Source: Serinicoccus marinus DSM 15273 (GTDB lineage Bacteria > Actinomycetota > Actinomycetes > Actinomycetales > Dermatophilaceae). From it: DNA of 64,000 bases. The stretch covers positions 682,001 to 746,000 of the forward strand of contig NZ_CP043808.1 in assembly GCF_008386315.1 (NCBI RefSeq), written 5' to 3'. The notes under the pieces were generated by a model that searched no databases, was not told the DNA's origin, and saw only the letters and a program-made list of their open reading frames with translations. This document shows positions 9,077 to 19,208 of this stretch, one piece after another. Each line of letters starts with the position of its first letter. Within the stretch, counting starts at the first letter, position 1. The position numbers were made by a program, and so were the translations under genes.

Positions 9077-10206
9077 TGCGGGTCGTCGCCGCCATGAGCG
9101 GCGGGGTCGACTCCGCCGTCGCTGCCGCGCGCATGCTCGACGCCGGTCACGAGGTCGTCGGCGTGCACCTGGCGCTCGCCCAGTCCGCCTCCACCCTGCG
9201 CGAGTCGGCGCGCGGCTGCTGCACGATCGAGGACGCCGGGGACGCGCGCAGGGTCGCCGACCGGCTCGGCATCCCGTTCTACGTCTGGGACATGGCGCAG
9301 CGCTTCCGCGAGGACGTGGTCGAGGACTTCGAGCGGGAGTATGCCGCCGGCCGCACCCCGAACCCCTGCCTGCGCTGCAACGAGAAGATCAAGTTCGCCG
9401 CGCTGCTGGACAAGGCGCTCGCGCTCGGCTTCGACGCGGTCGCCACCGGGCACTACGCCCAGATCGAGGAGCACGAGGACACCTCGGCGCCGGGCGGGGT
9501 GCGCCGCGAGCTGCACCGCGCGGTCGACCTTGCGAAGGACCAGTCGTACGTCCTCGGTGTGCTCGACGCCGACCAGCTGGCCCGCAGCTTCTTCCCGCTG
9601 GGCGACACCACCAAGCCGCAGATCAGGGACGAGGCGCGGCGGCGCGGGTTCTCGGTGGCGAAGAAGCCGGACAGCCACGACATCTGCTTCATCGCCGACG
9701 GCGACACCCGCGGCTACCTCGCGAAGCGGCTCGGCGCCGAGCCGGGGCCGATCGTCGACGCCGAGGGGGAGGTGCTGGGCGAGCACGGGGGCGCGCACGG
9801 CTACACCGTCGGGCAGCGGCGTGGTCTGGGGCTCAAGGTCCCGCCCGCCGACGGCAGCAAGCGGTATGTCGTCTCCACCGACACCCGCAGCAACACCGTC
9901 GTCGTCGGCCCGGAGGAGCTGCTCGGCGTGGACCTCGTCGAAGGCGACCACCTGCGCTGGTGCGGCGCACCGCCGCCGGTCGGCGCCGAGCTGGCCCTGG
10001 GGGCGCAGATCCGCTCCCACGGCCAGGAGTACGCTGCCCGGGTGAGCGTGGGGACGCAGGGGGACGAGGGCATACCGGAGCGGGTCGCGGTGCGGCTCGC
10101 CGAGCGGATCCGGGGCGTCGCGCCCGGACAGTCCGTGGTGCTCTACGACGGGACGAGGGTGGTGGGGTCGGCCACCATCGCGAGCACGGGGAGGGCCGCG
10201 TGCTGA
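9076..10206 (+). CDS. mnmA: tRNA-specific 2-thiouridylase MnmA
   Basis: MnmA (376 residues) thiolates U34 of Lys, Glu and Gln tRNAs using ATP and a relayed persulfide. The PP-loop [14 protein letters not shown] is at residues 9-22. [12 protein letters not shown] carries the first catalytic cysteine, and [12 protein letters not shown] carries the second (about residue 208). The tRNA-binding parts ATGHYAQI and [13 protein letters not shown] and a C-terminal beta-barrel complete it. ATG at 9076 overlaps the desulfurase stop with GAGGAG upstream. Neighbours show a sulfur-relay operon. The DUF1345 gene overlaps its 3' end by 7 bp. Confidence 0.97.
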   Translation: MRVVAAMSGGVDSAVAAARMLDAGHEVVGVHLALAQSASTLRESARGCCTIEDAGDARRVADRLGIPFYVWDMAQRFREDVVEDFEREYAAGRTPNPCLRCNEKIKFAALLDKALALGFDAVATGHYAQIEEHEDTSAPGGVRRELHRAVDLAKDQSYVLGVLDADQLARSFFPLGDTTKPQIRDEARRRGFSVAKKPDSHDICFIADGDTRGYLAKRLGAEPGPIVDAEGEVLGEHGGAHGYTVGQRRGLGLKVPPADGSKRYVVSTDTRSNTVVVGPEELLGVDLVEGDHLRWCGAPPPVGAELALGAQIRSHGQEYAARVSVGTQGDEGIPERVAVRLAERIRGVAPGQSVVLYDGTRVVGSATIASTGRAAC

Positions 10207-10904
10207 GCCGGATGCGCAGCTGGCCCTGGTGGCTGCCGGAGTCGCGGCGCACCGTGCCGGTGATCCTCCTGTCCCTGCCGGTCGCCCTGCTCGTGCGCGG
10301 ACGCCCGCGCAGCCTCGAGGAGATCCCCTCCTACGTCAGCGACAGTGCGGTGATCTTCCTGCTCATCTACCTCGTCATCTACACGGTCTTCACGCTCGTG
10401 GTGCTCGTCCGCTCCTCGCGGGCCGAGATGGAGGAGTGGGCGCGTGCCGAGGACCGCGGCTCCTGGGCGCAGCGCTACGTCTACGGCACCGCGCCCGGGC
10501 CGGGGGTGTCACTCTTCATCGGGGCGGCGGCGCTGCTGGTCACCATCGTCTGGATGCCCGGGGAGGTGATCGAGAACTCGGCCTTCTCGGCCGGGCTGCG
10601 GGTGCTGCTCGGGGTCTCGCTCGTCGTGGTGTCGTGGGTCGCGGTCGCCGTGTCCTTCACCGTCGCCTACCTCGTCGAGGACGTGCAGAGCGGGGGCAAG
10701 GCCCTGGGCTTCCCGGGCAAGGAGGTGCACTACCGCCCGCTCGCCGACTATGCCTACCTCGCCGTCGCCGTCTCGACGACCTTCGGCACTACCGACGTCG
10801 ACCTGCGGACGGGTCAGGTGCGCCGGACCGCCACGGTGCACACCGTCGTCTCCTTCGTCTTCAACACCGTCGTCCTCGCGGTCGTGGTCAGTCTGCTCGC
10901 CTGA
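10200..10904 (+). CDS. DUF1345 family membrane protein
   Basis: A 234-residue integral membrane protein with six predicted helices ([68 protein letters not shown] and a C-terminal [18 protein letters not shown]). The motif [17 protein letters not shown], with a short pore-like stretch between helices 5 and 6, is the signature of DUF1345; such proteins recall two-pore K+ channel topology but have no proven function. GTG at 10200 overlaps the mnmA stop and has GGGGAGG upstream; ATG at 10212 is an alternative. It is the last gene of the mnmA transcript. Confidence 0.8.
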   Translation: MLSRMRSWPWWLPESRRTVPVILLSLPVALLVRGRPRSLEEIPSYVSDSAVIFLLIYLVIYTVFTLVVLVRSSRAEMEEWARAEDRGSWAQRYVYGTAPGPGVSLFIGAAALLVTIVWMPGEVIENSAFSAGLRVLLGVSLVVVSWVAVAVSFTVAYLVEDVQSGGKALGFPGKEVHYRPLADYAYLAVAVSTTFGTTDVDLRTGQVRRTATVHTVVSFVFNTVVLAVVVSLLA

Positions 10905-10909
10905 GCACC

Positions 10910-10915
10910 TAGAGT
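10910..10915 (+). promoter_or_regulatory. -10 box of the MetE-like gene
   Basis: TAGAGT ends 7 nt before the GTG at 10923, so the message is probably leaderless. It overlaps the upstream in-frame GTG at 10914, which argues against that codon as the start. Confidence 0.5.
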
Positions 10916-10922
10916 GTCCGCC

Positions 10923-11909
10923 GTGGTCGACGTCACCGGCATCGGATCCTGGCCCGGCACCCGGGTGCGCGAGGCGCTCGCGGTGGTGCGGGGTGAGCTC
11001 GCGCAGGGCGCCGCGGACGGCGTCCGACCCATCCCGTACCTGCCCGAGCTGCCTGCTCGCGGCCCCGGCGCCGACATGATCGGCCGGGCCGCGCACCTGC
11101 TCGTCGACCTGCCGGTGGACCTCCAGCCGCAGGGGTGGCGGCTCGTCGACCGCCCGGGCCGCGACGCCGAGCGCGCCGCCTCGCTGCTCGCCGAGGACCT
11201 GGACGAGCTCGCCGAGGCCTCCGACGGGTATGCCGGTCCGCTCAAGGTCCAGGTCGCCGGCCCCTGGACGCTTGCCGCGGCGCTGTGGCGGCCGCTCGGC
11301 GACCGCGTGCTCGGCGACGCCGGCGCGACCCGGGACGTGGTGGACTCGCTGACCGAGGGGATCGGGGCATACCTGGGGCGGGTGCAGGCCCTGGTGCCCG
11401 GCGCCGAGCTGGTGCTGCAGGTCGACGAGCCCTCGCTGCCGACCGTCCTCCGGGGCCGGGTGCGCTCGGAGTCGGGCTACAGCGTGCTCCGGACGCCGGA
11501 GCGCGGCGAGGTCGTGCCGGCGCTGCGGCAGGTCCTCGACCAGCGCGGCGCGCGGACGACCGGGGTGCACTGCTGCGCCGGCGACCCCCCGGTCGACGTG
11601 CTGGCCGGGAGCGGCGCCGACTTCGTCGCGCTCGACCTGGAGCAGGTGGGGCGTGGCCGCTTCGAGCAGGTCGCCGCGGCGGTGGAGGGTGGCGTGCGAC
11701 TGTGGGCCGGTGTGGACCCGTGGTCACCGGATCCTGCCGAGCCCTTGCTACGTCGGTGGCAGGAGGTGGGGCTGTCACCGGCCGCTCTCGCCGAGGTCGG
11801 TCTGACCCCGCCGTGCGGACTGGCCTCCGCCGCGCCGGACGATGCGCTCGACGCGACGCGCGGGCTCGTCCAGGGTGCGCTCAGGCTCGCTGAGCGTGCT
11901 GACGCCTGA
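10923..11909 (+). CDS. MetE-like (cobalamin-independent methionine synthase family) protein
   Basis: A 328-residue protein related to the C-terminal catalytic domain of MetE, in the UROD/MetE-like superfamily. Visible features: TGIGSWPGT at the N terminus, LKVQVAGPWTLAAAL, LVLQVDEPSLPTVL, the zinc-ligand motif VHCCAGDPP (His-x-Cys) and the downstream ligand Cys in LTPPCGLASA. The N-terminal folate-binding half of true MetE (about 750 residues) is missing. Such stand-alone core proteins use other methyl donors in some archaea; in actinobacteria their role is uncertain. GTG at 10923 was chosen because it lies 7 nt after a TAGAGT -10 box. It stands alone between mnmA and ligA transcripts. Confidence 0.8.
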   Translation: MVDVTGIGSWPGTRVREALAVVRGELAQGAADGVRPIPYLPELPARGPGADMIGRAAHLLVDLPVDLQPQGWRLVDRPGRDAERAASLLAEDLDELAEASDGYAGPLKVQVAGPWTLAAALWRPLGDRVLGDAGATRDVVDSLTEGIGAYLGRVQALVPGAELVLQVDEPSLPTVLRGRVRSESGYSVLRTPERGEVVPALRQVLDQRGARTTGVHCCAGDPPVDVLAGSGADFVALDLEQVGRGRFEQVAAAVEGGVRLWAGVDPWSPDPAEPLLRRWQEVGLSPAALAEVGLTPPCGLASAAPDDALDATRGLVQGALRLAERADA

Positions 11910-11977
11910 ATCACACCCGTCCCGCTAGGCTACGGGCGTCACGCGTGCGCACCGGCACGCTCCACGGAAGGGGAATC

Positions 11978-12571
11978 ATGACGCAGAACCCGGGCCAAGA
12001 CCCGTACCAGCACGACCCGAACGCGCCGCAGCCCGAGGGCGGCTACCAGTCGGCGCCCAGCTACGACAACGCCGGCGCCGGCCACGGCGGTCCGGTCGCC
12101 AAGCCGGGCTCGGTGGGTCTGGCCGAGAAGCTCATGTATGCCGGTGGTGCCCTGGCGCTCGTCAGCGGCATCCTGGCGCTCACCACGCCGGAGGACCAGC
12201 TGCGCCAGCAGGTCGAGGAGCAGCTCGAGGCCTCCGGTCAGGCGGTCGACCCGGCCATCGTGGACGCCTCGGTCTCCAGCGCTCCCATCATCGGCCTCGT
12301 GACGGCGATCATCATCGCCGCCATCTGGTTTCTCATGGGCTTCCTCAACGGCAAGGGCAAGAGCTGGGCGCGCATCGTCGCGACCATCCTCGGTGTCATC
12401 AACGTGGTGACGACCCTGCTCAGCCTCATCGGCACGAGCATGATGCCGGGCTCCGCGGCGGGCGGCACGCTCAACCTCGTCCTGTCGCTGGTCAGCGCTG
12501 TCCTCGCGGCGGTCATCGTCTTCATGCTGTGGAAGAAGGAGTCGACGGCCTACTTCAAGAGCACCAGCTGA
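11978..12571 (+). CDS. Small membrane protein with Pro/Gln-rich N terminus
   Basis: A 197-residue protein of unknown function. Residues 1-45 are hydrophilic and rich in Pro, Gln, Gly and Tyr (YQHDPNAPQPEGGYQSAP). Four hydrophobic segments follow (LMYAGGALALVSGILAL, IIGLVTAIIIAAIWFLMGF, IVATILGVINVVTTLLSLIG, LVLSLVSAVLAAVIVFMLW), with a short charged loop containing QLRQQVEEQLEASGQ between the first two. ATG at 11978 has AAGGGGAA 6 nt upstream, and a -10-like TAGGCT lies at 11925-11930. This design is common among actinobacterial membrane proteins of unknown role. It is transcribed alone ahead of ligA. Confidence 0.8.
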   Translation: MTQNPGQDPYQHDPNAPQPEGGYQSAPSYDNAGAGHGGPVAKPGSVGLAEKLMYAGGALALVSGILALTTPEDQLRQQVEEQLEASGQAVDPAIVDASVSSAPIIGLVTAIIIAAIWFLMGFLNGKGKSWARIVATILGVINVVTTLLSLIGTSMMPGSAAGGTLNLVLSLVSAVLAAVIVFMLWKKESTAYFKSTS

Positions 12572-14839
<2,268 letters not shown>

Positions 14840-14850
14840 TCGTGTCGCGG

Positions 14851-14996
14851 GTGACCCTGGAAGTCTCGCCGGGGCGGGCCTTTCCCGGTCGGCCCTCGGA
14901 GGTGACCGTGGAAGTCTCGCCGGGGCAGGCATTCTCCGGTCGGGCGCGGAGGGTGACCGTGGAAGTCTCGCCGGGGCAGGGATTCCCCGGTCGGTG
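14851..14996 (+). repeat. Tandem 51-bp repeat array (family 2), three units
   Basis: GTGACC starts units at 14851, 14902 and 14953, an exact 51-bp period. Each unit contains GGAAGTCTCGCCGGGGC and a TTCCCCGGTCGG-like end; the GGAA...TTCC core is an imperfect dyad. The same unit occurs inverted at 60.06-60.18 kb. It lies between the convergent ligA and MFS genes. Confidence 0.85.
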
Positions 14997-15003
14997 GCAC
15001 GGC

Positions 15004-16422
15004 TCAGACCGGTTGCTGCTCCGTCTGCTCGGCGGTGCGTAGCCCGAACCAGCTGATGACCCCGCCGCCCACGAGCAGCGCCGTGCAGGCCAGCATCGCC
15101 CACCGGTAGCCCTCGGTGAAGGCGACGGGATCGGCGTAGTCGTCGCCCGAGAGCCCGACGAGCGCCGGCAGGGCCGCCACCGACAGCAGCGAGCCGGTGC
15201 GGGCGACGGCGTTGTTGATGCCGCTGGCGAGCCCGGCATACCGGTCCGCGACCGCGGCGAGCACCGCCGCCGTGAGGGGCGAGACGAGCAGCGCGAGCCC
15301 GAGCGCGAAGACGACCATGCCGGGGACCACCCCGACCCATCCGGTGCCGCGCCCGATGCCGACCATGAGCACCGTCCCCACACCGCAGACGATCGGGCCG
15401 ACGGTCATCGGGATCCGCGGCCCGATCCGGTCGGCCAGCGCCGCCGCCCGCGTCGAGAGCAGCAGCAGCGCCACCGTCACCGGCAACCCGGCCAGCCCGG
15501 ACGCGGTGGCCGACCACCCGGAGGTGACCTGGAGCTGGATGACGACGAAGAGCATGACCGCCCCGAGCGCGCCGTAGACCAGCAGCGTCATCGCGTTCGC
15601 CGCGGAGAAGACCCGGGAGCCGAAGAGGTGCAGCGGCACCAGCGGGTGCGACGCCCGCCGGCTCCACAGCAGGAAGGCCGCGGCGGCGACAGCCGTCACC
15701 ACCCAGGCCAGCACGAGCGCCCACGTGGGGGACTCTGCGGCGGTGGTGAGTGCCCACGTCGAGGCGCCGAGGGTCACGACCACCAGCGCCGACCCGACGA
15801 GGTCGAAGCGGCCGCTCGACTCCTCGTCGCGGCTCTCCGGTGCCGACCACCACGCCAGCGCCATGACGGCCAGGCACAGCGGCACGTTGATCGCGAAGAT
15901 CCAGCGCCAGCTCGTCGTGTCGACGATCGCGCCGCCCAGCAGCGGCCCGATCGCGGCGGCGATCCCGGAGACGCCGGCCCAGGTGCCGATGGCGGGCGCC
16001 CGGTCGCCGGGGGCATAGCTGGCCTGGATCAGCGCCAGCGCGCCCGGCGTGAGCAGCGCCGCCCCGATGCCCTGCACCAGCCGGGCGGCGATAAGCTGGC
16101 CGGGGTCCTGCGCCAGCGCGCACAGCGCGGAGGCGACCATGAACCACGCCATGCCGATGAGGTAGACCCGGCGGCGGCCGATGCGATCACCGAGCGCACC
16201 GGCGACGAGCACGAGGGAGGCGAGCGAGAGCAGGTAGCCGCCCACCACCCACTGCAGCTGCGGCAGCGAGGCGGACAGCGACTCACCGATGGTGCGCAGC
16301 GCGACGTTGACGATCGACCCGTCGAGGATCGCCACCCCCGACCCAAGGGTCACGGCGGCGAGCATCGCCCGGCCGCGCGGCGAGCGCCGGTCCAGATATC
16401 CACCCTGCGGCTGATCCGTCAC
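15004..16422 (-). CDS. MFS drug exporter, DHA2 (14-TMS) family
   Basis: A 472-residue proton-driven multidrug exporter of the EmrB/QacA type. Family motifs: VTLGSGVAILDGSIVNVAL (helix 1, with the Asp typical of DHA2), motif A GALGDRIGRRRVYLIG, motif C AIGPLLGGAIVDTTSWRW and the paired helix pattern to a total of about 14. Substrate cannot be inferred. GTG at 16422 starts it, and its 3' end abuts the 51-bp repeat array. It is divergent from the glutaredoxin gene (16503) across 80 bp that must hold both promoters. No TetR or MarR regulator is adjacent, which is unusual for this family. Confidence 0.9.
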   Translation of the reverse strand: MTDQPQGGYLDRRSPRGRAMLAAVTLGSGVAILDGSIVNVALRTIGESLSASLPQLQWVVGGYLLSLASLVLVAGALGDRIGRRRVYLIGMAWFMVASALCALAQDPGQLIAARLVQGIGAALLTPGALALIQASYAPGDRAPAIGTWAGVSGIAAAIGPLLGGAIVDTTSWRWIFAINVPLCLAVMALAWWSAPESRDEESSGRFDLVGSALVVVTLGASTWALTTAAESPTWALVLAWVVTAVAAAAFLLWSRRASHPLVPLHLFGSRVFSAANAMTLLVYGALGAVMLFVVIQLQVTSGWSATASGLAGLPVTVALLLLSTRAAALADRIGPRIPMTVGPIVCGVGTVLMVGIGRGTGWVGVVPGMVVFALGLALLVSPLTAAVLAAVADRYAGLASGINNAVARTGSLLSVAALPALVGLSGDDYADPVAFTEGYRWAMLACTALLVGGGVISWFGLRTAEQTEQQPV

Positions 16423-16490
16423 CGGCTCAGCGTAGGGCTCCCGGTGACGGGATCCGTCCCGCGGGCGATCCGCCGCCAGGGCGCGGGAGC

Positions 16491-16496
16491 CATCAT
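16491..16496 (+). promoter_or_regulatory. -10 box of the glutaredoxin-like gene
   Basis: CATCAT ends 6 nt before the ATG at 16503. The identical hexamer sits 6 nt before the sulfite-oxidase-like gene at 42128. Confidence 0.4.
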
Positions 16497-16502
16497 GGGG
16501 GT

Positions 16503-16940
16503 ATGCGCTCTCGACCGCTGTGGATCGCTCTCGTCGTGCTGCTGGCCCTGGTGGCGGTGGACCTCTACCGCGACGGCTCGCGTCTGGCGGCGGTGGGCTA
16601 CGGTGTCCTGGCTCTCGGGATCGCCTGGTGGACCTCGCCCTGGCGCGGCCGCGGGGGCACGACCCAGGAGGAGGTGGCCGCGATGGCCGAGGAGGACCCG
16701 CGCAGCGACGTGGTCGTCTACTGGCGTCCGGGATGCGGCTTCTGCGCCATGCTCAAGGCACGGCTGGGGAGCCTGCGGGAGCGCGCCACCTGGGTCAACA
16801 TCTGGGACGACGAGGACGCCGCCGCCTTCGTCCGCAGCGTCAACGACGGCAACGAGACGGTGCCCACCGTGGTGATCGACGGCATACCCCACACCAACCC
16901 GGACCCGCGACTGGTCAAGGAGCGGCTGCAGGCCGCCTGA
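16503..16940 (+). CDS. Membrane-anchored glutaredoxin/mycoredoxin-like protein
   Basis: A 145-residue thiol-disulfide oxidoreductase. Residues 5-50 form two hydrophobic segments (LWIALVVLLALVAVDLY and AVGYGVLALGIAWW), so the protein is probably tethered to the membrane. The glutaredoxin domain follows with VVVYWRPGCGFCAMLKARL (CGFC active site near residue 79), the cis-Pro motif ETVPTVVIDG and a C-terminal helix. In mycothiol-producing actinobacteria such proteins (mycoredoxins, CGYC/CGFC) reduce mixed disulfides with mycothiol, so mycoredoxin is the likely function. It stands alone and is divergent from the MFS exporter. Confidence 0.85.
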   Translation: MRSRPLWIALVVLLALVAVDLYRDGSRLAAVGYGVLALGIAWWTSPWRGRGGTTQEEVAAMAEEDPRSDVVVYWRPGCGFCAMLKARLGSLRERATWVNIWDDEDAAAFVRSVNDGNETVPTVVIDGIPHTNPDPRLVKERLQAA

Positions 16941-16957
16941 CGCCCCACCGCCGGCGC

Positions 16958-17240
16958 TCACGACGAGCGGGAGGAGCTCTCAGCCGCGCCCCTGCTCCGT
17001 GAACGGGCCGGACGCTGGAGGCGTCGCCGATGCTGTCGTGCGTGATGACGCCGAGGCTGCCCTCCCGGAGCAGCAGGATGGTGTGCACCGGCTCGAGCGA
17101 CCCGTGCCCGGCACCGCGCGGCCTCGTGCAGGTCGGCCTCGACGAGACGGTGCCGCCGCAGCGCGCGCTCCACCGGGCGACCGTCGGCATAGAGCACGAC
17201 CGGCGGGTGGTCGACGCCCCGTCCGGAATGTCCCGTGCCG
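16958..17240 (-). pseudogene. Remnant of a DUF421 (YetF-like) membrane protein
   Basis: The minus strand encodes only the C-terminal cytoplasmic domain of a DUF421 protein. The first part, VDHPPVVLYADGRPVERAL and RRHRLVEADLHEAAR, is in one frame; GHGSLEPVHTILLLREGSLG and VITHDSIGDASS continue in another; the end switches again. The N-terminal three transmembrane helices are absent, their place being taken by the start of the FMN reductase. With two frame changes and no start this is a decayed fragment. The region 16941-17259 otherwise holds no gene. The identification rests on the LYxDGRP and DLHEAAR patterns and is moderately secure. Confidence 0.55.
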
Positions 17241-17259
17241 GGTGGTGGTTGACGCCCTG

Positions 17260-17819
17260 GTGAGCGACCAGACCACCCCCACGACCCTGCTCGTCCTCCT
17301 CGGCAGCCTGCGCGCCGACTCGTCCAACCGGCGGCTGGCCGAGGCGGCGATCGCCCAGCTCCCGGCAGGCATTGCGGCCCACGTCAGCGTGCTGCCCGCG
17401 CTGCTGCCGCACTACGACCAGGACCTCGACGGCGACGACGTGCCCGAGGCCGTGACGACGTTCCGCGCGGAGGTGGCCGCCGCCGATGCGGTGCTGGTCG
17501 TCACCCCTGAGTTCAACGGCAGCCTGCCGGGCGTGCTCAAGAACGCCATCGACTGGGCCTCCCGCCCGCGTGCCGAGGCCGCGCTGGCGGGGATGCCCGT
17601 CGCCGTGCTCGGAGCCGCCGCCTCGCCGCGGGCGGCGCAGTGGGCGCGCGAGGACGCCGTCCGCGTACTCACCGTCGCCGGGGCCCGGCCGCTGGAGACG
17701 ACGGTGGGTTGGGCTCCTCGCTCGCGGCCTTCGACGGCGCGGACCTCACCGACCGCGAGGTCGCGGAGGCGGTGGCGGCGACGATGCGCCGCCTGGTCAG
17801 CGAGCCGCTGGCGGCCTGA
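17260..17819 (+). CDS. NADPH-dependent FMN reductase family protein (frameshifted)
   Basis: Flavodoxin-fold NAD(P)H:FMN or quinone reductase of about 186 residues. Key motifs: LLGSLRADSSNRRLAEAAI (FMN phosphate loop near residue 15), VVTPEFNGSLPGVLKNAIDW (the TPEYN/NG-type motif) and VAVLGAAASPRAAQWARED. The frame breaks near 17710: the sequence GGTTGGGCTCC needs one more G to give T-V-G-W-G-S-S-L-A-A-F. The natural end (EVAEAVAATMRRLVSEPLAA) then stops at 17819. GTG at 17260 gives the family-typical N terminus. Its 3' end overlaps the convergent unknown gene by 23 bp. Confidence 0.82.
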
Positions 17820-18600
17820 GCGGCCCGTCCACGGCGTGGATCTCGTTGCCGAAGCTGCTCCCCACGCCGTCACCGTCCTGCGGTGAGACGTCGACGACGA
17901 TCCCGGTCCGCACGTCCAGGCTGACGAGGTATGCCGTCGGCAGGCTCTCCCGCGACGTCGCCAGGGTGGGGTCGTCCGGGCCGTACTCGGGCAGTCGGCT
18001 GGCCACGCTGTCCAGCAGCGGGCAGCACCCGCAGCGGGGGTCGTAGGCGTCCACGAGCGGGCGGCACACCGCCTGCCAGGCGCGTCGCCCCCGCAGCTCG
18101 ACCTCGGCGACCTCGGTCACCCCGACGCCCGGCACGCCGCCGTCCGGCTGCTCACCCGGCAGCAGGCCGTCGGCCAGCTCGACTGGGTCGAGCATGGCGG
18201 TCCAGCGGTAGTCGCCCCACATCGGGTCGGAGTGGTCCTGGTGCCAGCCCCGGGGCCTCGCCGAGACCAGCCCGTCTTCGCGGAAGGTCACGCCCTCGTC
18301 CCGGCCGGGCGGGACGTAGGGCGGAGGGGGCCCAGAGGGGCGTTCCTCCCCGGGCTCCCAGGCGAAGCCCACAGCCGTGCCGTACGGCACCTCGGTGTCG
18401 GTGAAGACCTCCCGACCATGCTGCACCGTGAGCCGCGGCTCCTCCCGGTCCAGCCAGGCCTGCGCCGGCTCGTCCCGCGCCACGGTGCCACCGTCGTGGG
18501 CGCGATGGGTCCAGTGCAGCGTCGTGAAGCGCCACGGCGCGCTGCGCGCCAGCGCACGGAAGTCCTCCGCGTCCGGGGTGCGGGTCAGGTCGGTGCTCAC
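17797..18600 (-). CDS. Conserved hypothetical protein
   Basis: A 267-residue soluble protein that I do not recognise. It has no signal peptide or membrane helix. The middle is rich in Pro and acidic residues (PPPPYVPPGRDEG). Further on it has SARPRGWHQDHSDPMWGDYRW, a short Cys cluster DPRCGCCPLLDS and an ending in beta-like segments (TAYLVSLDVRTGIVVDVSP). The codon pattern is that of a real gene (strong third-position GC). GTG at 18600 starts it. It is convergent with the FMN reductase and divergent from gatC; the 310-bp upstream gap carries a 71-bp repeat. Confidence 0.75.
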   Translation of the reverse strand: MSTDLTRTPDAEDFRALARSAPWRFTTLHWTHRAHDGGTVARDEPAQAWLDREEPRLTVQHGREVFTDTEVPYGTAVGFAWEPGEERPSGPPPPYVPPGRDEGVTFREDGLVSARPRGWHQDHSDPMWGDYRWTAMLDPVELADGLLPGEQPDGGVPGVGVTEVAEVELRGRRAWQAVCRPLVDAYDPRCGCCPLLDSVASRLPEYGPDDPTLATSRESLPTAYLVSLDVRTGIVVDVSPQDGDGVGSSFGNEIHAVDGPLRPPAAR

Positions 18601-18677
18601 CCCGCGACGCTACCGGTCTCCCGTGCTGTCGGCGACGGGCTTCTCGACCCAGGGAGCGCCCACCTCGCCCCCGGACG

Positions 18678-18748
18678 GACCTGGGCAAGGCTCTGCACCG
18701 GAAACCACGTCGAGAGCGCTGCCTCCGGTGCCCAACCTTGCCCAGGTC
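18678..18748 (+). repeat. 71-bp inverted-repeat element, copy B, plus an extra right arm
   Basis: Arms GACCTGGGCAAGGCTCTGCA and its near-complement GGTTGGGCAC/CCTTGCCCAGGTC flank the core CGTCGAGAGCGCTGCC. A second, solitary right arm (GTGCACAGCCTTGCCCAGGTC-type) follows at about 18757-18777, and a weaker match lies near 18812-18830. The element occupies a divergent intergenic region, so it cannot be only a terminator. Nothing else except the gatC promoter was seen in 18601-18910. Confidence 0.85.
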
Positions 18749-18897
18749 CCGTCGCAGTGCACAGCCTTGCCCAGGTCGGGTCGCCGGTCACCGTGGTGTG
18801 GTCCCGTCCCGGTGCTCAACTCTGCTCAGGTCGGGCCCAGAGGTATGCCCGGTCGCCCGCCCGGGTGCCGGGCACCAGGGCGGCACCGCGTGCGACC

Positions 18898-18903
18898 TAG
18901 ACT
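18898..18903 (+). promoter_or_regulatory. -10 box of the gatCAB operon
   Basis: TAGACT ends 7 nt before the gatC ATG at 18911, a leaderless arrangement. Confidence 0.55.
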
Positions 18904-18910
18904 GGCGGCC

Positions 18911-19207
18911 ATGTCCAACCTCTCGCGCGAGGACGTCGCGCACGTCGCCATGCTGGCCCGGATCCAGCTCGAGGACGCCGAGCTCGACCGCTTCGCCGGC
19001 CAGCTCGACCAGATCGTCGACTGGGTGGGCCAGGTCGGCGAGGTGACCTCGGCCGACGTGCCCCCGATGTCCCACCCGCTGCCGCTGACCAACGTGACGC
19101 GCCCGGACGAGGTGCGCCCGAGCCTGACCCGCGAGCAGGCCCTGGCCAACGCCCCGCAGGCGCAGGACGACCGCTTCGCGGTGCCGCGCATCCTGGACGA
19201 GGAGTGA
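18911..19207 (+). CDS. gatC: Asp-tRNA(Asn)/Glu-tRNA(Gln) amidotransferase subunit C
   Basis: GatC (98 residues) is the small scaffold subunit that wraps the GatA-GatB interface in the tRNA-dependent amidotransferase. It starts [20 protein letters not shown], the conserved N-terminal helix pair, continues with [18 protein letters not shown] and ends in the extended [19 protein letters not shown] segment and [15 protein letters not shown]. Length and sequence are standard. It is the first gene of gatC-gatA-gatB, with gatA starting 2 nt after the stop. ATG at 18911 follows a -10 box at leaderless distance. Confidence 0.96.
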   Translation: MSNLSREDVAHVAMLARIQLEDAELDRFAGQLDQIVDWVGQVGEVTSADVPPMSHPLPLTNVTRPDEVRPSLTREQALANAPQAQDDRFAVPRILDEE

Positions 19208-19208
19208 G

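Noticed and set aside
16480..16510. A start further upstream for the glutaredoxin-like gene
   Set aside because: The -10-like CATCAT ends 6 nt before the ATG at 16503, and upstream codons do not continue the protein sensibly.
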